From Dysgonomonas sp. UBA7710 (lineage in GTDB: Bacteria > Bacteroidota > Bacteroidia > Bacteroidales > Dysgonomonadaceae), in assembly GCF_002482385.1 (NCBI RefSeq), contig NZ_DLFW01000044.1, positions 62,001 to 126,000 of the forward strand: a stretch of 64,000 nt of DNA. Direction: 5' to 3'. Position 1 is the stretch's first letter. Each line of letters begins with the position of its first letter. Made by a program: the position numbers and the translations under genes. Positions 1 through 9,249 of the stretch are shown here, piece by piece. Below the pieces are notes generated by a model. That model worked only from the letters and a program-made list of their open reading frames with translations. It ran no database searches and was not told the origin of the DNA.

Positions 1-181
1 AGCCCTTGTCGGCAGTTTCAAAGCAGGGGTGTATAACGCTTTTGCAGGGCTTTTTGGCAATAGTCTGAAAACTAAATATGACCCTAGTGATAAGGATGCA
101 TCAATAGAAGCTATTGTTATCCAGATAGAACAGGGTACTATCGACTATAATTACGCCCGTAATTATCACGGATTCAGATAA
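1..181 (+). CDS. C-terminal end of an unidentified protein (5' truncated)
   Basis: Only the 3' end of this gene is in the window. Fifty-nine codons can be read in one frame from base 2 to the TAA at 179-181, and the frame is open to the left edge. The tail starts ALVGSFKAGVYNAFAG and finishes with a Tyr/Asn-rich stretch ending YHGFR. It contains no membrane segment or catalytic motif that I can assign, and I do not recognise the family. The gene converges on the sigma-factor gene, with a terminator hairpin between the two stop codons. The open frame running into a stop right before the hairpin makes it likely to be real coding sequence. Confidence 0.6.
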   Translation, partial: ALVGSFKAGVYNAFAGLFGNSLKTKYDPSDKDASIEAIVIQIEQGTIDYNYARNYHGFR

Positions 182-194
182 TATTCAGACCTGA

Positions 195-227
195 CAAAAT
201 AAAAAGAGAGTAACTTTCCTTACTCTC
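195..227 (-). terminator. Intrinsic terminator of the sigma-factor gene
   Basis: A perfect 8-bp stem (206-213 GAGAGTAA with 220-227 TTACTCTC) and a 6-base loop are followed, on the minus strand, by TTTTTATTTT. It lies about 30 bases past the stop codon of the sigma-factor gene, and the U-run polarity fits that gene rather than the convergent one. Confidence 0.75.
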
Positions 228-258
228 CTTATCCTTTGAACTTTCGGTTAAGAACCTT

Positions 259-1119
259 TTAACCTAAGTAGCTTTTTAATAATTTGCTTCGTGAATTCTG
301 ACGCAGACGCTTAATTGCTTTTTCCTTGATTTGACGTACACGTTCACGTGTGAGTTGGAATTTATCACCAATTTCTTCCAGGGTCATTTCCTGATATCCG
401 ATACCGAAGAACATTTTGATAATTTCACTTTCTCTTTCTGTCAATGTTGATAATGCGCGCTCGATTTCTTGTTGCAGCGATTCGTTTATCAACGTACGGT
501 CAGCAATTGGGGCATCGTCATTTACAAGTACATCCAGCAAGCTGTTATCCTCACCTTCAACAAAAGGTGCGTCCATAGAAATGTGTCGTCCGGAAACTTT
601 CAGCGAATCGGCGATTTTATCAACGGGTATGTCTAATTGCTCGGCAAGTTCTTCTGCAGACGGTTTGCGTTCGTTTTCCTGCTCGAATTTGGAGAAGGCT
701 TTACTGATTTTGTTCAGTGAACCCACTTGGTTGAGCGGAAGGCGTACGATACGCGACTGTTCTGCTAATGCCTGCAATATAGATTGGCGAATCCACCATA
801 CCGCGTAACTGATAAATTTAAACCCTCTGGTTTCGTCGAATTTTTCTGCAGCTTTGATAAGTCCCAGATTTCCCTCGTTGATTAAGTCGGGTAAGCTTAG
901 CCCCTGATTCTGGTATTGTTTTGCAACAGATACGACAAATCTAAGGTTGGCCCTTGTAAGTTTCTCAAGCGCAGCCCTGTCACCTTTTTTTATGGCTTGG
1001 GCTAATTCTACTTCTTCCTCGACTGTAATCAGGTCTTCACGACCAATTTCTTGCAAATACTTGTCCAGAGATGCACTCTCACGGTTTGTAATTGACTTTG
1101 TAATCTTTAACTGCCTCAT
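259..1119 (-). CDS. rpoD: Primary RNA polymerase sigma factor, RpoD/SigA family (short Bacteroidetes form)
   Basis: Sigma-70 factor of 286 residues that directs RNA polymerase to housekeeping promoters. Region 1.2 is near residues 15-45. Region 2 at about 55-125 carries the RANLRFVVSVAKQY and FISYAVWWIRQSI signatures that melt and bind the -10/-7 element. Region 3 covers about 130-210. Region 4 at about 220-280 ends in TRERVRQIKEKAIKRLR, which reads the upstream element. The acidic region 1.1 of proteobacterial RpoD is absent, as is usual for Bacteroidetes primary sigma factors of this length. The ATG at 1119 opens MRQLKITKSITNRES, the typical start of the family. A TATATTTG -7-like box lies on the minus strand at 1158-1165. 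An intrinsic terminator follows the gene. Confidence 0.95.
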   Translation of the reverse strand: MRQLKITKSITNRESASLDKYLQEIGREDLITVEEEVELAQAIKKGDRAALEKLTRANLRFVVSVAKQYQNQGLSLPDLINEGNLGLIKAAEKFDETRGFKFISYAVWWIRQSILQALAEQSRIVRLPLNQVGSLNKISKAFSKFEQENERKPSAEELAEQLDIPVDKIADSLKVSGRHISMDAPFVEGEDNSLLDVLVNDDAPIADRTLINESLQQEIERALSTLTERESEIIKMFFGIGYQEMTLEEIGDKFQLTRERVRQIKEKAIKRLRQNSRSKLLKSYLG

Positions 1120-1286
1120 ATATAAGTATATATGTTAAAATGTCCCAAAAATGTCTGCAAATATAGTAAAAATAATGCTATATATGGCTATCTGTTTGGG
1201 CTTAATGTCAGATAGCTTTAGTTAATAATACTCAATTGTTGTTCTTGCTTACTTACTTAAAGTTTATATCTAAGTTATATACAAAT

Positions 1287-1332
1287 AAATAACGCTTAAG
1301 CAAGATATTTAGTTTTTACTTAAGCGTTATTT
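1287..1332 (-). terminator. Hairpin terminator downstream of the Deg protease gene
   Basis: A perfect 14-bp inverted repeat (1287-1300 AAATAACGCTTAAG and 1319-1332) with an 18-base loop starts 20 bases after the Deg-protease stop codon at 1352. On the minus strand it is followed by a T-rich but interrupted stretch (ATTTGTATA), so it is a strong hairpin with only a modest U-run. It also isolates this gene from the sigma-factor promoter. Confidence 0.6.
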
Positions 1333-1351
1333 GATATTTGTTAAGTTAATG

Positions 1352-2890
1352 TTACTCGCTCAGATCCACGGCATAATATTTTCTTGATCCGTTAGCTGTT
1401 ATTCCGGTTATGAATAGCGCCTTATCCTGACTGTTGGCCGTAGCGGTGATGATGCGTTCCACTTCGCTGGCCGAAGATACAGGCTGATTGTTTATTTTCT
1501 GTATAATAAATCCTTTGGCTATACCTTCTTTGTGGAACTTACCGCTATTATCTACGCCGGCTACTTCTACACCATAGCTAACGCCCAAAGCTTTCTTCTT
1601 TTCGGGAGTAAGGTCTTTGAATGCAGCTCCCACACTGGCTATACCGTCTTCTTTCTTCACAACGGAAGTGCTACCGGCGCTGTTTTTGAGAGTTACGTCG
1701 AATGTCTTGGTTGAAGCTCCGCGTACTACATCTACTTTAACTTTGTCTCCCGGACGGAATCTGTTTACTTGTTCCTGTAATTCGCTTACTGTTTTTACCT
1801 CTACGCCGTTTACCGCTGTGATAACATCGCCTTCTTCTATTCCGGCCTGTTTAGCCGGGCTCATATCAGCGAATCCACCAACATAAGCGCCCTCATTTAT
1901 TTTCAGGTTCTTTGTCTTTTCTGGATCAGCTTCTTTTGCTGCAGCGACTTCACCTATCTGTACGCCAAGAACAGCACGTTGCACAGTTCCGTATTCTTTG
2001 ATGTCGGCTACTACTTTTCCGGCAATTGAAATAGGTACGGCAAATCCATATCCGGAAAAGTCCCCGGTCTGAGAGTAAATAGCAGTATTGATTCCTATTA
2101 GTTCGCCATTGGTATTAACTAATGCACCTCCACTGTTTCCCCGGTTGATGGCAGCGTCGGTTTGTATATATGATTGAATACTCATATCTACTCCCCCCCG
2201 GTTACCTCCACTTATGTTACCGCGACCTTTGGCACTAACTATACCGGCTGTAACGGTGGATGTCAGATTGAAAGGGTTTCCTACTGCCAATACCCACTCA
2301 CCAACTTTCAGATTATCGGAATTACCGAATGGGATATATGGAAATTCTTTACCTTCTACCTTTAGTAATGCTATATCGGTAACAGGGTCTGTTCCGACCA
2401 GTTTTGCAGTGTATTTACTGTTGTCGTTCAAAGTAACTTCTATTTCGTCGGCTTTGTCGATAACGTGATTATTGGTGATTATAAACCCGTCGGCGGAGAT
2501 TATAACACCCGAGCCAAAGCCGACACTTGGCTGAGGTTGTCCGTAACCCTGTCCCCCACGGTCACCGAATCCGAAGAAATATTCGAATGGGTCGATCATC
2601 CGTTGGCGTCCCTGGCCTTGCGAAGCTTGTGCTTTAACTGTAGATTTGATGTGCACTACCGCATGAATAGAATTTTCTGCAGCTTTTGTAAAATCAGGAT
2701 AACCGTCAGCTGTCAGGCTTGCCAGATGCACGCCTTTTTGATCAAATTCGGTTCCATAATTATAAGTATCAGCAGCGCTGTATCCTCTTTTGTAGTCCAT
2801 GAAGCTATACATACCATATGTAGCTCCTATACTCACTAATGCAACCACAACATAGGTTGAAATATTCTTCCAAAATTTTTTCATATGCAA
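1352..2890 (-). CDS. HtrA/Deg-family periplasmic serine endoprotease (DegP/DegQ-like)
   Basis: Envelope quality-control protease of 512 residues. An N-terminal hydrophobic segment (about residues 10-30) anchors or exports it. The trypsin-like domain has the full triad: His142 in TNNHVID, Asp172 in DPVTDIALL and Ser253 in NRGNSGGAL. Two PDZ domains follow at about 300-400 and 425-510. A Gly/Gln-rich loop (about 88-122) precedes the catalytic barrel, like the LA loop of DegP. The reading frame opens ATG-CAT-ATG, so translation may start at 2890 or two codons later at 2884 (MKKFWKN); the sequence does not decide between them. A TACATTTG -7-like box lies upstream on the minus strand at 2932-2939. 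It appears monocistronic. Confidence 0.93.
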   Translation of the reverse strand: MHMKKFWKNISTYVVVALVSIGATYGMYSFMDYKRGYSAADTYNYGTEFDQKGVHLASLTADGYPDFTKAAENSIHAVVHIKSTVKAQASQGQGRQRMIDPFEYFFGFGDRGGQGYGQPQPSVGFGSGVIISADGFIITNNHVIDKADEIEVTLNDNSKYTAKLVGTDPVTDIALLKVEGKEFPYIPFGNSDNLKVGEWVLAVGNPFNLTSTVTAGIVSAKGRGNISGGNRGGVDMSIQSYIQTDAAINRGNSGGALVNTNGELIGINTAIYSQTGDFSGYGFAVPISIAGKVVADIKEYGTVQRAVLGVQIGEVAAAKEADPEKTKNLKINEGAYVGGFADMSPAKQAGIEEGDVITAVNGVEVKTVSELQEQVNRFRPGDKVKVDVVRGASTKTFDVTLKNSAGSTSVVKKEDGIASVGAAFKDLTPEKKKALGVSYGVEVAGVDNSGKFHKEGIAKGFIIQKINNQPVSSASEVERIITATANSQDKALFITGITANGSRKYYAVDLSE

Positions 2891-3157
2891 GTATCGTTTA
2901 AATTGTTTATTAATTCACTTTATTTTTATTTCAAATGTAAACACAAAAAGTGTACACTTAGTACGGGGTAACTTCATTTTTTAACACTTTTAACCGAGAC
3001 GAAAATCTTTATTGCAATTTTAACAATTCGGTCGGACTTTTTGTCAGTTTAACGTAAATGTTCTGAAGTTAAAGATGACAATCTTTTGAAAAATCGTATA
3101 TTTGCGCGCAAATTAAGGATGCGGATTTTTGTCTGATCTTAAGAGCTAATTAGATAT

Positions 3158-4621
3158 ATGGGAACTTCTATCCTGGTTATTATAGCTGTATATTTTGCGG
3201 TACTTTTGCTGATATCTCACATTGTGAGTACAAAAGACAGCAATAATGACGCATTCTTCCTTGGAAACAAAAAATCTCCCTGGTATATTGTTGCTATAGG
3301 CATGCTCGGAGATTCTATTTCGGGAGTCACATTTGTCTCTGTTCCCGGGATGGTGGGACAATTCGATATGACATATATGCAGATGGTTCTGGGCTTTTTT
3401 CCCGGTTATCTCATTGTGGCCTTTGTGCTATTACCTTTATACTATAAACTAAATCTGACTTCTATTTATGGCTACTTGCAACAGCGTTTTGGCCTGTTCT
3501 CATATAAAACAGGGGCGTCATTCTTTATATTATCGCGAATTGTAGGAGCGGCCTCTAAATTATATTTGATCGTATTGATTCTACAGACATTGGTTTTCGA
3601 TCAGTGGCATGTACCGTTTTATGTGACGGTTATCGTTATTGTAGTCCTGATATGGACTTACACGCATCGGAGCGGGATGAAGACAATCGTCTGGACCGAT
3701 GCCCTGCAAACTATATGCCTGCTGGCAGCATTGGGCCTTATCATCTGGCAGGTGGCTTCGAAAATGGGGCTCGATATTTTGCAGGTTGCTGATACTATTC
3801 AGAGTAGCAGGCATAGCCGCATCTTTGTTTTTGATGACTGGGTGTCGAAGCAAAACTTCTTTAAGCAGTTTTTTAGCGGTATTCTTATTGTTATAGTCAT
3901 GACGGGTCTGGATCAGAATATGATGCAGAAAAACCTGACATGCAAGACACTTAAAGATGCCCAGAAGAATATGGTCAGTTACGGATTTGGCTTTATTCCC
4001 ATGAATTACTTGTTTCTGTCGCTGGGTATATTATTACTTGCATTTGCATCTCAATATGGGATTACGCTTCCGGATAATCCGGACCAGATATTGCCAATGT
4101 TAGCAACTGAATATTTAGGAATGCCTGTGCTGATTTGTTTTACCATTGGTATTATAGCCGCATCGTTTTCCAATGCCGATTCTGCACTAACGTCTCTTAC
4201 GACCTCGGTATGTATCGATCTGCTGGATGTGGAGAAGAAGGAGGCTAAAGAGGCGAAGAAGATAAGGGCTAAGGTGCATCTGCTTGTCTGTATTGTATTT
4301 TTACTGGCTATCCTCTTTATTGACCATATAAATCAGACGAGTATATTAGATACTATTTATAAAGCGGCGTCATATACTTACGGACCTTTGCTGGGACTAT
4401 TCTTTTTCGGTCTGTTTACAAAGATAAATATAAAGGACAGGTTTGTCCCTGTTGTTTGTATTCTTGCTCCTCTGTTAAGTTATGCCTTAGAATATACTTT
4501 ACTGCATACTCTGGAATATAGGGTGGGGTATGAGATACTTCTTCTGAATGGTTTACTGACCGCAGCCGGATTATTCCTCTTGTCAAAAAAGGGTAATGAG
4601 ATTAAAGTTGGCTTGAATTGA
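3158..4621 (+). CDS. Sodium/solute symporter (SSS family)
   Basis: Inner-membrane sodium-coupled symporter of 487 residues with about 13 predicted membrane helices, the usual length for the SSS family. The N-terminal signature region GNKKSPWYIVAIGMLGDSISG and the conserved SNADSALTSLTT segment near residue 340 belong to the sodium-binding core. The substrate cannot be read from the sequence, since family members carry sugars, amino acids, sialic acid, proline or iodide. The gene stands alone, divergent from the Deg protease. A TATATTTG box at 3097-3104, 54 bases before the ATG, is a likely -7 element. The stop codon is followed immediately by repeat-rich DNA. Confidence 0.88.
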   Translation: MGTSILVIIAVYFAVLLLISHIVSTKDSNNDAFFLGNKKSPWYIVAIGMLGDSISGVTFVSVPGMVGQFDMTYMQMVLGFFPGYLIVAFVLLPLYYKLNLTSIYGYLQQRFGLFSYKTGASFFILSRIVGAASKLYLIVLILQTLVFDQWHVPFYVTVIVIVVLIWTYTHRSGMKTIVWTDALQTICLLAALGLIIWQVASKMGLDILQVADTIQSSRHSRIFVFDDWVSKQNFFKQFFSGILIVIVMTGLDQNMMQKNLTCKTLKDAQKNMVSYGFGFIPMNYLFLSLGILLLAFASQYGITLPDNPDQILPMLATEYLGMPVLICFTIGIIAASFSNADSALTSLTTSVCIDLLDVEKKEAKEAKKIRAKVHLLVCIVFLLAILFIDHINQTSILDTIYKAASYTYGPLLGLFFFGLFTKINIKDRFVPVVCILAPLLSYALEYTLLHTLEYRVGYEILLLNGLLTAAGLFLLSKKGNEIKVGLN

Positions 4622-4624
4622 AAA

Positions 4625-4741
4625 GGTAACAAAAGTAACACTATTTACAGTTAACAGTAAACAGTTAGCAGTTAACAGAAATGCAGGTCTTTCAACTTAG
4701 TCCTTATTACTTATTAAAAGGTAACAAAGGTAACACCTTTT
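4625..4741. repeat. Heptamer tracts and GTTAC repeats after the symporter gene
   Basis: This opens the 436-base gap between the symporter and alaS. Four 7-bp units occupy 4649-4676 (AGTTAAC, AGTTAGC and variants), and three more occupy 4696-4716 (CTTATTA type). Two reverse-strand copies of the GTTACCTTTGTTAC motif lie at about 4625-4641 and 4716-4736. No gene is visible here. Confidence 0.8.
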
Positions 4742-4878
4742 TACATATTTTTCCGGTGTTACTTTTCTGCAATCTTATAATTGATAAATGATTTCAAAGA
4801 ACGACAAGATTATCACTGTCTTTAATCTTATTATATAGATAAACCTTTTTACTTTTCTCAATGCAAATATAAAATAAG

Positions 4879-5034
4879 TAGGAGGGTGTGTCAAAAGCCA
4901 AATTGTACTATCAAATTGCTATTCTCTTTGTCATCCTGAGTGCAACGAAGGATCTCGACCCTGAGAAACGAGATGTTTCACTCCGTTCAACATGACAAAA
5001 AGAAAGTGAAAAATACTTTTGACACACCCTCCTA
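4879..5034. repeat. 156-bp MITE-like hairpin element (copy 1)
   Basis: Perfect 19-bp terminal inverted repeats (4879-4897 and 5016-5034, TAGGAGGGTGTGTCAAAAG) enclose a core with AACGAAGGATCTC, GAGATGTTTCAC and GTTCAACATGACA. The ends can be read as GGAGGGTGTGTCAAAAG flanked by TA on both sides. It contains no open frame. A second element with the same core but other termini is at 45994-46170. Confidence 0.75.
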
Positions 5035-5057
5035 ATAACTATTTAATAGAATAAATC

Positions 5058-7676
5058 TCACTTTATGTTTTCCATAATCTCATGCAATGCATTCGACAGA
5101 CCTTCCAAATTCTTTCCTCCTGCGGTAGCAAAATGAGGTTGCCCGCCTCCGCCGCCTTGGATATGTTTAGCTGCATCACGGATTATCTGAGAAGCATTCA
5201 GTTCGTGATCCTTCACCAGATCGTCACTAATCATCAATGTAAGCATCGGCTTATTTTCATATTGGGTAGCCCCAACGAAAATTGAATTGACAGGGAACTG
5301 GCTCCTGATTTGGAATGCTATATCTTTTGCAATATCAGCAGGGAATGGTCCGGCTAAAGAATATACATCTATACCGTTGATAACCTGTTTTTTCTTTATT
5401 AAAGCGTCCTTTACCTGAACGATTTTTTCCTTGACGTATTCATCCACCTGTTTTTTAAGTTCTGAATTTTCTTCGAGGAATTTCTGGAGAGCCTGAGTCA
5501 GATTTGGCGTATTGTTGAAGAATGATCTCACTTCGGTCAATACATCCTGTTGTGTATAGAAGTAGTTTTCACATGCCTCGGCTGTAATAGCCTCTATGCG
5601 GCGTATGCCGGCTGCAATAGAGCTTTCATTCACAATGCGGAATGAACCGATACGGCCTGTAGATGAAATATGTGTACCCCCGCAAAGCTCTACGGAATCA
5701 CCGAAACGTATAACACGTACATCGTCACCGTATTTTTCACCAAACAGGGCCATCGCTCCCATTGCCTTGGCTTCGGAGATAGGAACATGGCGTTTCTCAT
5801 CGCGGGAAATATCTTCGCGTATTTTTGCTGTTACAAACCGTTCCACTTTACGGATCTCCTTATCCGTCAGTTTCTGGAAATGTGAGAAGTCGAAACGCAG
5901 AACACCTGGAGATACATATGAACCTTTCTGTTCCACATGGCTTCCCAGTATTTCGCGAAGGCCTTCGTGCAATAAGTGTGTCGCGGTATGATTACACTCA
6001 GTAGCGGTACGGTTCTTCGTGTTGATGCGTGCGATAAATGTAGCTGTCACATCTTCGGGCAATTTAGAAGAGAGATGAACCGCCAGATTGTTCTCACGTT
6101 TTGTATCAGTGATTTCTATTTTCTCATCGTCGTGTATCAGCCAGCCGCTGTCACCGACCTGTCCGCCCATTTCGGCATAGAAAGGTGTGCGGTTAAGCAC
6201 TATCTGGTAAAATTCATGATTCTTTTGTTTTACTTTCCGGTAGCGGAGTATTTCCGTTTCACATTCTGTAAAGTCGTATCCTAAGAATTCCTGATCGCCT
6301 TCTTTCAGTACTACCCAGTCGCCGGTTTCCACTGCGGCGGCATTACGCGCACGGTCTTTTTGCTTCTGCATCTCCGCCTTAAACCCTTCGTTGTCTACGG
6401 TCATACCGTTTTCGCGAAGGATAAGCTCTGTGAGGTCGAGTGGGAAGCCGAATGTGTCGTATAGTGTAAAAGCGTCGGCGCCATGCAGTTGTGTTTCATT
6501 CTTCGCTTTTGTTTCGGATATTTGCTTCTCGAGTAATTTAATCCCTGTCTCAAGTGTACGCAGGAATGATTCTTCTTCTTCCTTTATCACTTTCTCAATC
6601 AGCGTTTGTTGTTGGATAAGTTCCGGATAAGCATCGCCCATTGTCTCTATCAGGGCAGAAATGAGCCTGTACATAAACGCCTTATGCTGGTCGAGGAATG
6701 TATATCCATAGCGAACGGCACGGCGGAGAATACGCCGGATTACATAACCAGCTTTAGCATTCGAAGGTAATTGACCGTCGGTAATTGAGAACGCGATGGT
6801 CCGGATATGGTCGGCAATGACACGCATAGCGATGTCTTGTTTTTCATTCTGCCCATAAGAGCTTCCGGTTAACTCGCCGATAGCTTTTATAATAGTCTGG
6901 AATACATCTGTATCATAATTGGAAGTTCTCCCCTGTACTGCCATGCAAAGCCGTTCGAATCCCATACCTGTGTCAATTACTTTTGCAGGTAGCGGTTCCA
7001 GTGATTTGTCAGCTTTACGGTTAAATTGCATGAATACAAGATTCCATATTTCAATCACTTGCGGATGGCTTTCATTTACAAGGGTCAGTGCGTCAACCTT
7101 TGCGCGTTCTTCGTCGGGACGTAAATCTATATGTATTTCCGAACATGGGCCACACGGTCCGGTATCTCCCATTTCCCAGAAATTGTCTTTCTTATTTCCG
7201 TTTATAATGCGGTCTTTGGATAGGTATTGCTCCCAGTATCCGGCAGCTTCGTCGTCGCGCGACAGGCCTTCTTCGGGACTGCCTTCGAATACCGTTACAT
7301 ATAAACGGTTTTTATCCAGCTTGATAACTTTAGTCAGATATTCCCATGCCCATTCTATAGCCTCTTTTTTGAAATAGTCGCCAAAAGACCAGTTGCCAAG
7401 CATTTCGAACATCGTATGGTGATATGTATCGTGGCCGACTTCTTCAAGGTCGTTATGCTTGCCGCTAACACGAAGGCATTTCTGTGAGTCCGCCACACGT
7501 GGATATTTGATAGGCGCATTTCCCAGAATAATGTCTTTGAACTGGTTCATACCCGCGTTTGTAAACATCAGAGTAGGGTCATCCTTGATAACCATCGGGG
7601 CTGACGGTACTATCTGGTGTCCTTTGGAAGCAAAGAAAGATTTGAAAGAGTCACGAATTTCTTTAGAAGTCATCAT
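5058..7676 (-). CDS. alaS: Alanine--tRNA ligase
   Basis: Class II aminoacyl-tRNA synthetase of 872 residues that charges tRNA-Ala in the cytoplasm. The N-terminal catalytic domain has the family start (EIRDSFKSFFASKGH, with PTLMFTNAGMNQFK soon after) and the class II motif region to about residue 250. The tRNA-recognition segment runs to about 460. The editing domain near 560-670 keeps the zinc/editing residues HTATH (near 562) and CGGTH (near 662). A C-Ala domain ends in the GGGGGQPHFATAGG signature that dimerises the enzyme and contacts tRNA. Length is normal. Two adjacent ATGs (7676, 7673) are both possible starts. The gene diverges from the M23 peptidase across a 186-base region with an imperfect inverted repeat of TGCCGATGTGCCGA type. 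Confidence 0.97.
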   Translation of the reverse strand: MMTSKEIRDSFKSFFASKGHQIVPSAPMVIKDDPTLMFTNAGMNQFKDIILGNAPIKYPRVADSQKCLRVSGKHNDLEEVGHDTYHHTMFEMLGNWSFGDYFKKEAIEWAWEYLTKVIKLDKNRLYVTVFEGSPEEGLSRDDEAAGYWEQYLSKDRIINGNKKDNFWEMGDTGPCGPCSEIHIDLRPDEERAKVDALTLVNESHPQVIEIWNLVFMQFNRKADKSLEPLPAKVIDTGMGFERLCMAVQGRTSNYDTDVFQTIIKAIGELTGSSYGQNEKQDIAMRVIADHIRTIAFSITDGQLPSNAKAGYVIRRILRRAVRYGYTFLDQHKAFMYRLISALIETMGDAYPELIQQQTLIEKVIKEEEESFLRTLETGIKLLEKQISETKAKNETQLHGADAFTLYDTFGFPLDLTELILRENGMTVDNEGFKAEMQKQKDRARNAAAVETGDWVVLKEGDQEFLGYDFTECETEILRYRKVKQKNHEFYQIVLNRTPFYAEMGGQVGDSGWLIHDDEKIEITDTKRENNLAVHLSSKLPEDVTATFIARINTKNRTATECNHTATHLLHEGLREILGSHVEQKGSYVSPGVLRFDFSHFQKLTDKEIRKVERFVTAKIREDISRDEKRHVPISEAKAMGAMALFGEKYGDDVRVIRFGDSVELCGGTHISSTGRIGSFRIVNESSIAAGIRRIEAITAEACENYFYTQQDVLTEVRSFFNNTPNLTQALQKFLEENSELKKQVDEYVKEKIVQVKDALIKKKQVINGIDVYSLAGPFPADIAKDIAFQIRSQFPVNSIFVGATQYENKPMLTLMISDDLVKDHELNASQIIRDAAKHIQGGGGGQPHFATAGGKNLEGLSNALHEIMENIK

Positions 7677-7792
7677 AGTTTTAATGAGTCAATTTATAAT
7701 ATGCCGATGTGCCGATTTATTCTACCTGATAACTTATAATATTGGCATATTGGCACATTTTCATATTAGCATATTTATATTAATAATTTCAA

Positions 7793-7824
7793 TTTGCAAA
7801 AATAGTTCAAAAACTTTACTTTTG
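7793..7824 (+). promoter_or_regulatory. Bacteroidetes-type promoter of the M23 peptidase gene
   Basis: A TTTG at 7793-7796 and a TACTTTTG at 7817-7824 are separated by 20 bases, close to the Bacteroidetes consensus TTTG-N19-TAnnTTTG. Transcription would start near 7830, leaving a leader of about 30 bases before the ATG at 7863. Confidence 0.6.
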
Positions 7825-7862
7825 TCGAACTCTCTAAACAAAATATCAGAGAAGTACTAAAA

Positions 7863-8834
7863 ATGAAGCGAAAAGTATACTATCGTTACAATCCGCAAAC
7901 TCTCACATATGAACGGATTTATCCTAGCATGAAGGATAAAGTTTTCACCGTTTTCCGTCATTTAATATCGGGCATAGTGGTTGGGATAGGAGCCTTGATA
8001 GCGTTTGTTTATTTCTTTGGTACCCCTTGGGGAGAAGCTCAGAAAAAAGAGAATCAGCTCATACTTACACAGTACGAAGTATTGTCGAAGCGGGCCGACG
8101 AGATGTCTAAAGTTCTGAGGGATATACAACAACGAGACGATAATCTGTACAGGGCTATTTTCCATGCCGATCCTATTCCTACATCTATCAGGACATCGGG
8201 AGTGGGAGCCCCGGGCAGATATGATTATCTGACGGAATTGTCCAGTCCGGAGCTTATTATTCAGACAACGAAGAAGATCGACTATATTTCGAAACAGATC
8301 TATATTCAGTCGAATTCTTTCGATGAAGTACTGAGTATGGCAAAAAATCAAAAAGACCGTCTTAAACATATACCAAGCATTCAGCCGGTTCCTGATAAAT
8401 TTCTGAAACAGATAGCGTCAGGGTATGGTACGCGTATAGATCCTATTTACGGAACAGCCCGTTTCCATGCGGGAATGGACTTTGCATCCAATATAGGTAC
8501 TCCCGTATATGTCACGGGTGATGGGGTGGTTACCCTTGCCGACTGGAAACAAGGTTATGGTAAGTGTATTATAGTTGACCATGGTTATGGCTATGAGACT
8601 TTATATGCGCATTTGAATGATTATAAAGTGCGTTATGGACAGAAGGTTACGCGTGGGGAACAAATCGGTGAAGTAGGGAATACCGGAAAGTCTACCGGCC
8701 CGCATCTTCACTACGAGGTTCATGTAAGGGGTGTTCCCGACAATCCGGCAAAGTATTACTTTATGGACTTATCTCCGGAAGAGTATGACAAGATGTTGCA
8801 GATAGCCGCTAACCACGGACAGGTAATGGATTGA
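7863..8834 (+). CDS. M23-family peptidoglycan endopeptidase (LytM domain), membrane-anchored
   Basis: Zinc metallopeptidase of 323 residues, predicted to cut peptide cross-links of peptidoglycan. A single membrane helix lies at about residues 34-53. A largely helical, probably coiled-coil region (about 57-165) precedes the LytM domain. Metal ligands are visible: His202 and Asp206 in HAGMD and His283 in the HLH motif (281-283). His250 in LYAH is the usual catalytic or ligand partner. The set is complete, so the enzyme should be active rather than a degenerate activator. A near-consensus promoter lies upstream. The MerR-like gene follows after 57 bases that contain a heptamer repeat tract. Confidence 0.9.
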   Translation: MKRKVYYRYNPQTLTYERIYPSMKDKVFTVFRHLISGIVVGIGALIAFVYFFGTPWGEAQKKENQLILTQYEVLSKRADEMSKVLRDIQQRDDNLYRAIFHADPIPTSIRTSGVGAPGRYDYLTELSSPELIIQTTKKIDYISKQIYIQSNSFDEVLSMAKNQKDRLKHIPSIQPVPDKFLKQIASGYGTRIDPIYGTARFHAGMDFASNIGTPVYVTGDGVVTLADWKQGYGKCIIVDHGYGYETLYAHLNDYKVRYGQKVTRGEQIGEVGNTGKSTGPHLHYEVHVRGVPDNPAKYYFMDLSPEEYDKMLQIAANHGQVMD

Positions 8835-8838
8835 TGTC

Positions 8839-8866
8839 AGTTAACAGTTAGCAGTAAACAGTAAAA
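8839..8866. repeat. Heptamer tract between the M23 and MerR-like genes
   Basis: Four consecutive 7-bp units start four bases after the M23 stop codon. The units AGTTAAC, AGTTAGC and AGTAAAC are the same words as in the tract at 4649-4676, about 4.2 kb away. Confidence 0.85.
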
Positions 8867-8891
8867 AAAGCTAAGAGCTATCGGCTAAAAT

Positions 8892-9242
8892 ATGAAGATT
8901 GATTTAGAAAATAGTAATCGTTTGTACTATTCCATCAAAGAGGTTGCAGCCCACTTTGGTGTAAATGAATCATTACTTCGTTTTTGGGAGACCGAATTTG
9001 GTATAATCAATCCACGCAAGACAGATGGGGGTGCCCGCCAATATACCAGGAAGAATATTGAAGATATTGCAGTCGTATATCATCTTGTAAAAGAAAAAGG
9101 GCTGACCCTGGAGGGCGCCCGTCAGACTTTGAAACAAAGAAAAGATGAGGAAACACGTAAGGTACAGGTCATACAGAAACTGGAACAGATAAAGAAGGAA
9201 CTGGAAGACCTGGAGCGTGAGTTCGATAATACCCTTGACTGA
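8892..9242 (+). CDS. MerR-family transcriptional regulator
   Basis: Small DNA-binding protein of 116 residues. The winged-helix part occupies about residues 12-80. It starts YYSIKEVAAHFGVNESLLRFWETEF, a MerR helix-turn-helix with the usual RFWE continuation, and continues through GARQYTRKNIEDI. A charged coiled-coil dimerisation helix (about 90-114) completes it. There is no C-terminal effector domain and no cysteine cluster for metal sensing, so the signal is unknown. Members of this short type are common next to M23 peptidase genes in Bacteroidales, and the close same-strand position suggests co-transcription. It converges on the NTF2-like gene with only seven bases between stop codons. Confidence 0.85.
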   Translation: MKIDLENSNRLYYSIKEVAAHFGVNESLLRFWETEFGIINPRKTDGGARQYTRKNIEDIAVVYHLVKEKGLTLEGARQTLKQRKDEETRKVQVIQKLEQIKKELEDLEREFDNTLD

Positions 9243-9249
9243 AAACGTT